Both the position numbers and the translations under genes were made by a program. A stretch of DNA of 20,304 nt from Actinomycetes bacterium (lineage in GTDB: Bacteria > Actinomycetota > Acidimicrobiia > Acidimicrobiales > RAAP-2), in the NCBI GenBank assembly GCA_021787255.1, contig JAJYMD010000208.1, positions 1 to 20,304 on the forward strand, given 5' to 3'. This document shows positions 9,209-16,700 of the stretch, piece after piece (positions within the stretch are counted from its first letter, which is position 1; the number at the start of each line of letters is the position of its first letter). The notes below the pieces were generated by a model. It did no database searches and was not told the DNA's origin. It saw only the letters and a list, made by a program, of their open reading frames with translations.

Positions 9209-9375
9209 GAGCGAACGTACATCGAAGTTGCGACAAGCGGGTGATGGAGCAACTCTCCTGGGCGGCCTCCCCAGCACGAAGTGTCCTCACTGATCAGGAC
9301 GGTCCCTTCCGCCAGCGGTGGGGTGATTCGAGTCGCGCCACGCACGCGCGCCCGGGGTCTCCGAGCGCCCACGCT

Positions 9376-10215
9376 TCAGAGCCGACGAAGAAGCTCTGCC
9401 TTCTTCTCCTGGAACTCCAACTCCGTCAGGATCCCGCTGTCTCGAAGTGCAGCCAGCCGCTGGATCTGAGCAAGCACATCCTCTGTCTGACGCAACCCTT
9501 GTGAACTAGCAACGCTGACCGGCTGGGCCTGCGGGCGAGCAAGCGGTTTCGGTGCAACCGTGCGGGCTGGTGACGACCCGGGTCCTACCTTCGGGGTTGG
9601 AACCTCAGGACGCGGCGGGCCGATCGAGATGCCGCCAACGATCTGGGCCACCTCGTCGAGGCGTGACTCGTCCACAACACCCCCACGGCCATTTGCCGTG
9701 TAGAGGATCCGCCCCTCGGAACGGACGAGCAGCTTGCCTGCTTCCATTGCGCTCCGCACTTCGGGCTTGGCTCGCAGCGCAAGCTCTGCCTGCCGGGCAA
9801 GCTCGGGCGTTGCACACAGCGTGACCACAACCGAGAAGCGGGGGGCATCGAGGCGCACGTCGCCTTCGATCGGCACCCCTGCCACCTGCGAGCCGGTGTT
9901 CCTTCCGTACTCGGAGAACCCGAACTCTGCGAGGCTCACGACGACCTCGTCCAGCCACGGATCGCGCGGTCCGCGCCGATGGCGGAGCCTCTCTTCTTCT
10001 GCCCGCTTCTTCCTCCTCCGGAAGAGAAGCCAGGCCGACCCCACAACGACTGCCAGCGGTGCGAACACATACCACAGCTCGACGACCGCACCGATCAGGA
10101 ACGCCACCATGATCAGGCCAAGGGCGACGCCTATGCAGCCTGGTTGGTTTGTGCGAACGCGGATCCACTGGGAATTGCCTGTCGTCGGCACTCGAACCCA
10201 CTTAGAATTGGCCAC
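9376..10215 (-). CDS. Membrane protein with two TM segments and a C-terminal SHOCT domain
   Basis: A 279-residue protein starting with GTG; GGAG lies 7 nt upstream. Residues 1-22 hold a duplicated short motif, NSKWVRV and NSQWIRV. Two hydrophobic segments follow (about 27-46 and 48-65), then a basic stretch RRRKKRAEEERLRHRR that should sit in the cytoplasm. Residues 85-195 form a soluble domain I do not recognise, next comes a proline-rich linker (200-235), and the last 32 residues (about 248-279, ending in LTELEFQEKKAELLRRL) match the SHOCT domain, a short C-terminal oligomerisation-type motif. It follows the propeller gene by 72 bp on the same strand. Codon third positions and overall GC are lower than in the drm genes. 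The function is unknown; membrane-linked scaffolding or sensing is only a guess. Confidence 0.8.
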   Translation of the reverse strand: MANSKWVRVPTTGNSQWIRVRTNQPGCIGVALGLIMVAFLIGAVVELWYVFAPLAVVVGSAWLLFRRRKKRAEEERLRHRRGPRDPWLDEVVVSLAEFGFSEYGRNTGSQVAGVPIEGDVRLDAPRFSVVVTLCATPELARQAELALRAKPEVRSAMEAGKLLVRSEGRILYTANGRGGVVDESRLDEVAQIVGGISIGPPRPEVPTPKVGPGSSPARTVAPKPLARPQAQPVSVASSQGLRQTEDVLAQIQRLAALRDSGILTELEFQEKKAELLRRL

Positions 10216-10287
10216 GGCTCAGCTCCGTCACTCGTCTCCCTGCGCCGCCTCGAGAACAAGAAGACCTCGAGCATTTTCCCGAGACGG

Positions 10288-11673
10288 TCATCGCGAGTAC
10301 CGCAGTGCGAGCGGCGCGTAGGGACCAAGTCCGTAGTACTCCTCGGACTTCGGCGCGATCTTCGTGTAATTCCCCACCGCCATGCACACGGCTGCACTCA
10401 CACACGAGATCCCCTTCAGCGTCGGCAGCCGCCTGCCGGCGAGCGCAATCGCTTCCTTCGCCCATCTCGATCCACTCCACACCTCGGCAACAACACCCGA
10501 CGGTGCCTTCAACGCCTTTGCCCAGTACCCGCCGACGGCCTGGCACAGTCCGGACACGCACGACACCGCCTGGAATGGACCACGGCGTGTCAGAGGGAAC
10601 TGGACCGTCCACGAGGCTCCGTTCCAGCGTGCCGCGAATGTCGATCCACCAGCCTCGCACGACGTCCGCGATGTGCACGACACGCTGTACAGGGCGCTGT
10701 TCTTGCCTACCGAGGGCACCGGGTCGAGCGACCACGAGGCACCGTTCCAGGTCATGCTGATCGGTGCACCCCTAGTGTCGACTGTGTTGTTATCGTATCC
10801 GGCTGCCATGCAGAACCGAGATGACTCGCACGAGATGCTCGTGAGCCAGTTGTTCTTCTCGGCAGACGAGTCCGGCGTCGTCATGAGCGACCAGCTCGTA
10901 CCGTTCCACACCTCCGCGAGGGTCACCGTACCTGTCGGAGTGGTGGAGTTTCCTACGGCGACACAGGACGCCGCGCTCGCGCAGGACACGCCTTGGAAAG
11001 AAGAGCCGAAGTAACTGTTCGGTTCGGGTCTCGAGGGTGCTCCCTCGACTACCCAGTGTCTTCCGTTCCACACTTCGGAGAACGGGACAGAGCGTGTGGT
11101 TGTGGAGTAGTAGCTCCCGACCGCGACACAGCTCGTCGTGGACACACACGACACCGAGGCGAACTGCCGACCCGTGGGGTCCGGCGTCGGCTGGACGGAC
11201 CAGGTGCCCCCGTTCCACAATTCCACCAAGGCGCTGCTGCGTCGGTACTTTGCTGTCCCCGAGGAGCCGACTCCCACACAGAAGGTCGTCGACGGACAGG
11301 ACACGTCCTGCAGTGAGCTGTTCGTTGTCACCGCAGGGACAGTGACACTCGCCCACGAGCTCGGAGGAGTCGTCGTCGCCGATGTTCGAGCGACGTGATG
11401 CGATGACCGAGGCTCGGGAGCATGGCTACGGGAACCGAGGACTGCGATGCCAGTCACAGCCAGGATCACCACGACACCGGCGATTGCGCCGTAGCGCGCC
11501 CTGCGTGGACGTTCCCGCTTTCGCCAACGCGACTTACGAAGCGCTGTGAGATGTGCGCTGGACGCCTGTGCCTCGGTTGGTGCAGGCGTACGGTAGTTCG
11601 GGTGCAGATGGGGTGGGTACCACTTCCCGTCCGACGCAATCCACCATCCCGGGCCCTGTGAGACGTCACTCAT
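10288..11673 (-). CDS. Single-pass membrane protein with seven-repeat, probably beta-propeller, outer domain
   Basis: A 461-residue protein. The N-terminus contains GPGWWIASDGKWYPP, a tryptophan-rich motif I associate with Acidimicrobiia membrane and secreted proteins. Basic residues 48-60 precede one TM helix (about 61-80), so the C-terminal part should be outside. Residues 121-461 are seven repeats of about 40-55 residues beginning near 121, 171, 226, 277, 328, 367 and 418. Each has the pattern [VI]SC-x(4,5)-C-x-[AG]-x-G, and six of the seven end in a WNG/WSG-x-x-W strand. All seven repeats carry a cysteine pair (126/132, 176/182, 231/237, 282/288, 333/339, 372/377, 424/430), plausibly one disulfide per blade. 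This fits a seven-bladed beta-propeller; the fold is inferred. No enzyme motif is visible, and a ligand-binding or sensing role is speculative. The ATG is backed by AGGAGG 4 nt upstream. Confidence 0.85.
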   Translation of the reverse strand: MSDVSQGPGWWIASDGKWYPPHLHPNYRTPAPTEAQASSAHLTALRKSRWRKRERPRRARYGAIAGVVVILAVTGIAVLGSRSHAPEPRSSHHVARTSATTTPPSSWASVTVPAVTTNSSLQDVSCPSTTFCVGVGSSGTAKYRRSSALVELWNGGTWSVQPTPDPTGRQFASVSCVSTTSCVAVGSYYSTTTRSVPFSEVWNGRHWVVEGAPSRPEPNSYFGSSFQGVSCASAASCVAVGNSTTPTGTVTLAEVWNGTSWSLMTTPDSSAEKNNWLTSISCESSRFCMAAGYDNNTVDTRGAPISMTWNGASWSLDPVPSVGKNSALYSVSCTSRTSCEAGGSTFAARWNGASWTVQFPLTRRGPFQAVSCVSGLCQAVGGYWAKALKAPSGVVAEVWSGSRWAKEAIALAGRRLPTLKGISCVSAAVCMAVGNYTKIAPKSEEYYGLGPYAPLALRYSR

Positions 11674-11677
11674 CGCC

Positions 11678-11683
11678 CCTCCT
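11678..11683 (-). promoter_or_regulatory. Ribosome binding site of the propeller gene
   Basis: AGGAGG on the minus strand, 4 nt before the ATG at 11673. It is a strong site and fixes the start. Confidence 0.7.
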
Positions 11684-12390
11684 CATCCCCACGAAAGTGT
11701 AACTCGACGTCGCCGAATGGATCTCCGACAGCGCCCGAACACCCCGGAGGGGACGTGGCATTGCCGGATCTGCTCGACCAGGCCCAACAGTCGGCTGACT
11801 AGGCGTTGCGCGCCACGCAGGCAAAGAAAACAGCTCACCTGTTGCTGTCTCCGGCCGAGCGGCCCGGTCGCCACTGGGAAGCGATCGTCACTGGGCATGT
11901 ACGCGGCTTCGACGTCGTTGCCCTGAGCCGGGCCGAGTGGAGCGAGATCGACGCGCTCAGCTTCCCACGTTCCGCCGACACTGGATGGGACGTGGAGCAC
12001 CTCGTCCAGATCGCGCTCCGAGAAGCTGGATATTGCCTGATCTGCAAGGGTGTCGAACAAGACCCAATCTCCGGATGCTTCGAGCTCAAGCGCATTCCTG
12101 CTCCACGATCCCTCTTCCGGAGGAGAGACGCCGAGCGCTGCCGACACGAGGTCGTCGGCCGCTGTGTGATCGGACACCTGCGGCTTCGAGTTCGAGATGA
12201 GCCGGCAAGAGGCGGGCTCGCTCGTCCAGTCGGAGGGATCGCGAGCGACCCTGCTCTTCGGGTGACCAGAAGTGGGTGCGCTGGAGCGCCCCGTCGAGCG
12301 CACGGCTCCGCTGGTGACCCATCGCTTCCGACGCGGCTGTTCGTCGCATGCAGGCAAGGGAGACCCGGGTTGCCTCGCCCCCTTCGCCAA
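11683..12390 (-). CDS. Doubtful hypothetical protein (235 codons) upstream of the propeller gene
   Basis: The open frame starts with TTG at 12390 and stops at 11683, 9 bp before the propeller ATG, which would be an operon-like spacing. A central part (about residues 75-170) has a balanced, acidic composition like a real protein, but nothing is recognisable. Against it: no ribosome site precedes the TTG, the last 50 residues are arginine-rich, and a codon-aligned open frame runs on the opposite strand (11806-12687). By eye, GC at first codon positions slightly exceeds that at third positions for this strand, which is the wrong order for a GC-rich genome. It may be a shortened or decayed gene, or not coding. 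Confidence 0.25.
   Translation of the reverse strand: MAKGARQPGSPLPACDEQPRRKRWVTSGAVRSTGRSSAPTSGHPKSRVARDPSDWTSEPASCRLISNSKPQVSDHTAADDLVSAALGVSPPEEGSWSRNALELEASGDWVLFDTLADQAISSFSERDLDEVLHVPSSVGGTWEAERVDLAPLGPAQGNDVEAAYMPSDDRFPVATGPLGRRQQQVSCFLCLRGAQRLVSRLLGLVEQIRQCHVPSGVFGRCRRSIRRRRVTLSWG
11696..11701 (-). promoter_or_regulatory. Candidate -10 element for the propeller/SHOCT gene pair
   Basis: TACACT on the minus strand fits the actinobacterial TANNNT consensus and would place the transcript start about 15 nt before the ATG at 11673, leaving room for the AGGAGG site. No good -35 match lies at the usual distance. If real, the inserted pair has its own promoter and reads on into drmA. Confidence 0.35.
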
Positions 12391-12545
12391 GAGCGGGTCG
12401 CGTGGCGTCTCTCAGCTCAGGATCGCACCAGCGGGCCGGTCATCAATGTCCGGCATCTGGGCACGTCTCGGTCCCTGCCGTGGACGGTCTGGTCGACGGG
12501 TCGGTTGTCGCATGAGGTCGACAAGGGCTGGGGTGGGGAGCCGGG
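11717..12545. other. Low-confidence stretch between drmMI and the inserted membrane genes
   Basis: About 830 bp with no gene I can confirm. It has overlapping open frames on both strands (minus 12390-11683, plus 11806-12687, plus 11717-11926), none with recognised domains. The plus frame at 11717 encodes WHCRIC followed by an N and another C, loosely like a zinc finger but lacking the last cysteine. No terminal inverted repeats or transposase motifs were seen. It could be a decayed gene or the scar of the insertion. Confidence 0.5.
12505..12524 (-). terminator. Weak hairpin 21 nt after the drmMI stop
   Basis: TTGTCG and CGACAA form a 6-bp stem with an 8-nt loop on the minus strand, downstream of drmMI. 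There is no T-tract. It may mark the end of a drmD-drmMI transcript, but the stem is short enough to be chance. Confidence 0.2.
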
Positions 12546-15500
12546 TCAGGGGGCCCGGGCGCGGCGGTGGTTCTCTGCGAGGAGCCGGTCCAGCAGCTCG
12601 AAGCGGGCACGCGGCGAGAAGGTCCAGCGGATCCCGATCTTGGTCGGATGGTGGCCGATCTCGGGTGTGAGGTCACCCCAGCCGTAGGCGGTGAGGACGG
12701 CGCGATCGACCTCCTCGTGCAGGGCGCGCAGCGCCGCGATCGCGGGGTCTACGACGTCGGGGTCGTGGACGAGGTTGTAGAGCTTGGTCAGACCGAGGTT
12801 GCGCCCGAGCATGAGCTCCCGGCGCTCTGCGTCGAGTCGTCGGCCGAGCGCGTCGAGCTCAGGAGTTGACGCGGGTCGTGGGAAGGTGAGGAAGACGTCG
12901 GAGGGGGTGTAGCGAATGTCGGTCCGCATCGTCGAGCCGTAGCGGATGGCCCAGAGGTGGTGCGGTGAGGAGGAGAGCACGGCAAGGCTGGCGAAGTCAT
13001 CGAGGGCGAAGACGCCACACGCGTGCGAAAAGACCTGCTTGGTGGGAACCCGAAGAGGCAGGACGGTGCTCGCGTGCAGAACGATCGCGAGCACGTGGTC
13101 GAGGGGGGCGATCCGTTCGTAGAGCGTCTTTGCATCTCCGGCGTATAGCCACCAGTACGTGCCGCGACGCTGGGCGGTCGCGTAGGGACGACCCAAGAGC
13201 TGGTCGCGTTCCGGCTTGACGAGCGTGCGCACGCGCTCCATCGGCGCGTGGTAGCGCTCCGCGCGCTCGAGGGGCCAGTCGAAGAAGTTGATGATCCAAC
13301 GGCTCGCAGACGAGTCGGGGCGGCGGTTCAGGTCGGCCCCGTTCACGTAGGGAAAGAGGACCTGGGCGTTGCGCGGATCCTCGGCAATGAGCGCGTGCGC
13401 CTCTTCGGGGGTCACGGTGAACCCCAGACCAAGCACGATGGATCCCTGGAACGCGATGCCCTCATTCTCCGCCAGCCGCGCGGGTCGCCCCTTCTCCCGG
13501 AGGTAGGGCTGCAGGTCGACGGTGAGGCGGGGCACCGGCTCTGTGTCGAGCACGGCTGTGACTTCGACCTGGCCTTTCGTCGCCCAGACCTCGACGACCG
13601 AGAGGTTGGCGCTCCGAGACGGCCAGGCGTGCGCGCTGTTGGCTCGGCGGATGCACCAGCCGCGCCGCTCCAGCTGGAGCAGGCCGACCTCCAGGGTGTC
13701 CCCTTCGACGAGCGTGTTGGTCGTGACATAGCCGAGCTGGCCGCCGGAGCGCAGGAGGTCATCGGCACGGAGGACGAACCGGGCAGCGAGATCGGCACTC
13801 CCCCTCTGGCCCCGACCGTCCCAGGCGACGAGCCAGGCGAGGTAGTCCTTACCGAGCGCGCCGGAGATCCGCTGTCCACCCAAGAACGGAGGGTTGCCCA
13901 CGATCGCGTCGAAGCCTGGCGACGGCGTGTCGGCGAAGACCTCGGGGAAGACGAGAGGCCAGTGAAGCGGTCGGCGTGGCTCCTTGCCCGCGGGACGCTC
14001 GGCATCGAGGGAGGCGCGGTAGGTCTCGAGTGCGCCAGTCGTGGCATCCTGGGTGAAGGCCCACAGGGCCTGCTCGAGCCCGCCGAAGACGCGTGCTCTC
14101 TCGCGCGTGGACATGCGCGCTGCACGCACGCCTGCACCGGTGACCGCATCTGCGACGAGGTGGAGGTCGCCAAGCGCTACCTCGGCTTCGGAGAGGAGGC
14201 GCGCCTTGTGCTCGACGTCTCGGACCGAAAGGACCGGGGTCGCCGTGATCCGCCGGCGCGTGTCGGCCGCTGCGGCGAGCATCTTCTTCCAGGGCGCCGC
14301 GAAGTCAAAACCCCCGAGCCGAGCCGAGCGGGCACGACCGGGGTCCACATGGAGGTGCTCCAGCTGGTCCAGCGAGAAGAGACCGAGCAGCGAGTCGCCG
14401 CACACCACACGGTCGTCCACGAAGCCGAAGGGGCGCTCCTTGTCCATCGTGACGAGCCACAGCGAGAGCTTCGCCATCTCGACCGCCAGCGGGTTCACGT
14501 CGACCCCGTAGAGGCAGTGCTCAGCGACGAGCCGGCGCGCCCGCAGGACGACCGGGGCGACCTCTGCATCTGCGATCTCCTCTGGGCGCGCGCCCAGGTG
14601 GCGGGTGGCCTCTTCGTCCCCCTCTTTCTCCCACGCCTCGACGAGGCGATCGGCGAGATACCGGCAGACGGCCACGAGGAAGGCGCCGCTCCCCATCGCG
14701 ACGTCGGCCACCCGCAGCGCGAGCAGGTCGGTCGAGGGGCGAAGGACCCAGCTCGTGGCGACCAGGGTCTCGGTGGGGCCGGGGCGGTAGCAGAGTGGCT
14801 CCAGGGCGTGGGCGACGATCGTCTCGGTGAGCGAGCGGGGGGTGTAGTGCGCACCGGTCACCACCCGGCGCTGCGACGGCCCGACGTAGCGGCCACCCGC
14901 CGGCACGATGGCCGGCCTTCCCCGCTCGTCGGTTAGGAAGAGCGGTGCCAGGCGCTCCACGTCGGCCGCTCGGTCGCCGAAGCTCTGGCGCAGGACGACG
15001 GTCGTCGGAGCCGGGACGGGCTGGGCAAGCCAGCGGGCGGCCGCCGCCCTACGGGTCGCGTTGGGCTTCTTCTCTCCGACGTAGGCGCTCGCGGCCCAGG
15101 TCTCGGGGTCGGTCGCCGCGACGACCGCGTCGGTGAGGGTGACGAACGCAAGCGGTCTCTTCCCTTGACGGCGCAGCTTGACGACCGGCTCGGTGGCGGT
15201 GCGGACCTCGAGCTCGAGCAGGCCCTCGTAGACGTAGCCGATCTGCTCGACGTCGAGCGTTCGGAAGCTGAGGCGTCGGCGCTCGCCCTGCAGCGTGACG
15301 TACTGGACGGCGGTGAGCATGCGCAGCACGCTCAGGTCGTCGACGGGCGGCGGGGGGACGTCGTCGGTGCCCTCGAGCCAGGGGAAGCGGCTCGGATCGA
15401 AGAGGACGCCGCCGTAGGGGGGGAGGCGGAGGTCCTCGTGCGCGACGCCGCCGTGCAGGGCACGAGAGAGCGCAAGGAGCCGGTGCCAGGCCCCGGTCCG

Positions 15501-16700
15501 GTGCTCCAACGTGCGCTCGCCATTGAGCGCGGCACGCTCTTCGAGCTGGGTGACGAGGCGTCCGAACGAGTAGCTGTGCTCGTAGCGGTCGTGGTCGCTC
15601 GGGAGCAGGCGCCGGTCCTCTGCGAACAGGACGAAGACGATCCGCATCATGAGGCTCACGACCGCCAGGTACAGATCGTCGTCGGAGACGCCGGCGAGGA
15701 TCGATCCTGTGCTCTCCTGGTCGAGGGCGGCGAGGCGGTCGACGAGCATCTCGACCGCCGAGCGCACCTGGGCACCGAGGGCGACCGTGATCTCTTCTTG
15801 CGCGTCGAGGCTGCGCTCCAAGAGCTGCGGCAGCCGGTCACGCACAGAGACCCCGGTGAAGCGGTGCCGCTCCAAGAGCGCGACGAACGCGTCGAGCGTC
15901 TCTGGCTCCTCGCTCCAGATGGTCGCATCGAACACGGCTGCGCCCGTGGCCTTCCCGCGTGGCGCCCACACGAGCGCCCACCACCTGCCGTCGGTGACGA
16001 GGCCGACGGGCACCCGGCGCGCGCGAAGGAGCGCCGCGAGGCGCTCAACCGGGCTCGCGGTCCACCCGGCCTCGACGCGCCGTGCGAGCGGGTGGCGGCC
16101 CCAGGGGACCCACATCCCGAGGAGCTTCCAGGGGCCGGCGGAAGAAGACCCCTGTGCTTCCTGTACAAGAAGGTCTGGATCGGCGATGCGAGGGGCTCCA
16201 TCGTCCTCGTCGTCGGTGTCGATGTCTGCGTCGTCGATGTCTGCGTCGTCGAGGTCTCGCCCGATGGCGCCTGTGCGAGAGCCGGTGGCTGTCGTTCCGG
16301 ATGGCTCAGGAGCGCGCTCGGCGCGCTCCTGAGAGCCAACCTCGACTTCTGCATCTTCTGTGCCTTCTCCTGGACCGGCGTCGAAGAAGGCGAAGTCGGG
16401 CACGACGACCACGCCGTGCTCCTCGACGGTTGCTGCGAGCGCGGCAGGAAGGTCGGGGCCCTGGACGAGCGTCTCTCCCCAGGAGAGCAGATCGGAGAAG
16501 ACCGCGCGTGCGAGCTCGTCACGAGCGCGCCCGTCGGTCTCAATGATCTTTGCGAGCGCGGCGCGCAGCGTCGCCCTGCGCTCGGTAGAGGTGGCCGGCA
16601 TCCCGGCGGGCCAGACCTCTGCTGCGACCGGCGCGGTCAGGAACGGGCCGGACTGGTCGACCAGGCGGAGCCAGGTGTGGCGGGAAGAGGCGGTCACCAC
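12546..16700 (-). CDS. drmMI: DrmMI, Eco57I/PglX-like adenine-specific DNA methyltransferase of class 1 DISARM
   Basis: A 1384-residue protein. SAM-binding motif I is DVAMGSGAFL (666-675) and catalytic motif IV is NPPF (936-939), the pair typical of N6-adenine methyltransferases. Motif I before motif IV, a long helical N-terminal half and a C-terminal target-recognition-like region match the Eco57I/PglX group. Known class 1 DISARM methyltransferases protect host DNA and share this architecture. It starts with GTG GTG on the drmD stop, so it is coupled to drmD. Residues about 110-165 are a low-complexity linker with a 13-bp DNA inverted repeat and an acidic DDADI tandem repeat, which probably separates an N-terminal domain. 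No PD-(D/E)xK nuclease motif was obvious, so it is likely a pure methyltransferase. It is followed by a gap instead of drmA, the only uncoupled junction in the operon. Confidence 0.93.
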   Translation of the reverse strand: MVTASSRHTWLRLVDQSGPFLTAPVAAEVWPAGMPATSTERRATLRAALAKIIETDGRARDELARAVFSDLLSWGETLVQGPDLPAALAATVEEHGVVVVPDFAFFDAGPGEGTEDAEVEVGSQERAERAPEPSGTTATGSRTGAIGRDLDDADIDDADIDTDDEDDGAPRIADPDLLVQEAQGSSSAGPWKLLGMWVPWGRHPLARRVEAGWTASPVERLAALLRARRVPVGLVTDGRWWALVWAPRGKATGAAVFDATIWSEEPETLDAFVALLERHRFTGVSVRDRLPQLLERSLDAQEEITVALGAQVRSAVEMLVDRLAALDQESTGSILAGVSDDDLYLAVVSLMMRIVFVLFAEDRRLLPSDHDRYEHSYSFGRLVTQLEERAALNGERTLEHRTGAWHRLLALSRALHGGVAHEDLRLPPYGGVLFDPSRFPWLEGTDDVPPPPVDDLSVLRMLTAVQYVTLQGERRRLSFRTLDVEQIGYVYEGLLELEVRTATEPVVKLRRQGKRPLAFVTLTDAVVAATDPETWAASAYVGEKKPNATRRAAAARWLAQPVPAPTTVVLRQSFGDRAADVERLAPLFLTDERGRPAIVPAGGRYVGPSQRRVVTGAHYTPRSLTETIVAHALEPLCYRPGPTETLVATSWVLRPSTDLLALRVADVAMGSGAFLVAVCRYLADRLVEAWEKEGDEEATRHLGARPEEIADAEVAPVVLRARRLVAEHCLYGVDVNPLAVEMAKLSLWLVTMDKERPFGFVDDRVVCGDSLLGLFSLDQLEHLHVDPGRARSARLGGFDFAAPWKKMLAAAADTRRRITATPVLSVRDVEHKARLLSEAEVALGDLHLVADAVTGAGVRAARMSTRERARVFGGLEQALWAFTQDATTGALETYRASLDAERPAGKEPRRPLHWPLVFPEVFADTPSPGFDAIVGNPPFLGGQRISGALGKDYLAWLVAWDGRGQRGSADLAARFVLRADDLLRSGGQLGYVTTNTLVEGDTLEVGLLQLERRGWCIRRANSAHAWPSRSANLSVVEVWATKGQVEVTAVLDTEPVPRLTVDLQPYLREKGRPARLAENEGIAFQGSIVLGLGFTVTPEEAHALIAEDPRNAQVLFPYVNGADLNRRPDSSASRWIINFFDWPLERAERYHAPMERVRTLVKPERDQLLGRPYATAQRRGTYWWLYAGDAKTLYERIAPLDHVLAIVLHASTVLPLRVPTKQVFSHACGVFALDDFASLAVLSSSPHHLWAIRYGSTMRTDIRYTPSDVFLTFPRPASTPELDALGRRLDAERRELMLGRNLGLTKLYNLVHDPDVVDPAIAALRALHEEVDRAVLTAYGWGDLTPEIGHHPTKIGIRWTFSPRARFELLDRLLAENHRRARAP
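16218..16247 (-). repeat. 15-bp tandem repeat encoding DDADI twice in the drmMI linker
   Basis: Two perfect copies of GTCGATGTCTGCGTC (plus-strand reading), with a partial third copy after them. In drmMI this gives DDADIDDADI followed by more Asp/Glu, around residues 149-161. The unit is a multiple of three, so copy number could vary without a frameshift. Confidence 0.85.
16305..16333. repeat. 13-bp perfect inverted repeat with 3-nt loop inside drmMI
   Basis: CTCAGGAGCGCGC, loop TCG, then GCGCGCTCCTGAG; the pairing continues 2 bp further after a 2-nt bulge. It lies in the stretch coding for the charged linker (about residues 123-132 of DrmMI). A very stable stem in the mRNA could slow translation between domains, or it may be chance in GC-rich DNA. 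Confidence 0.85.

Noticed and set aside
9198..9290. Upstream extension of drmA to an in-frame start at 9290
   Set aside because: The ribosome site GAAGGA sits before the ATG at 9197, and the extra 31 residues do not resemble the DrmA N-terminus.
5811..9293. Plus-strand open frame of 1160 codons opposite drmA
   Set aside because: It is antisense to a gene with clear helicase motifs, and its translation has no recognisable domain. Long antisense frames are expected in GC-rich coding DNA.
9283..9300. Short inverted repeat GTCCT...AGGAC between the SHOCT gene and drmA
   Set aside because: Only a 5-bp stem with an 8-nt loop and no T-tract; indistinguishable from chance.
10249..10271. Two CTCGAG copies 11 nt apart between the propeller and SHOCT genes, a possible hairpin
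   Set aside because: A 6-bp stem with an 11-nt loop, and the sequence after it does not form a T-tract in the direction of the genes.
11717..11926. Plus-strand small protein with WHCRIC...N...C, like a RanBP2-type zinc finger
   Set aside because: The spacing is off by one and the fourth cysteine is an arginine; the rest is arginine-rich and the frame overlaps other candidates.
13248..14936. Plus-strand open frame of 562 codons opposite drmMI
   Set aside because: Antisense to the methyltransferase catalytic region; no family resemblance.
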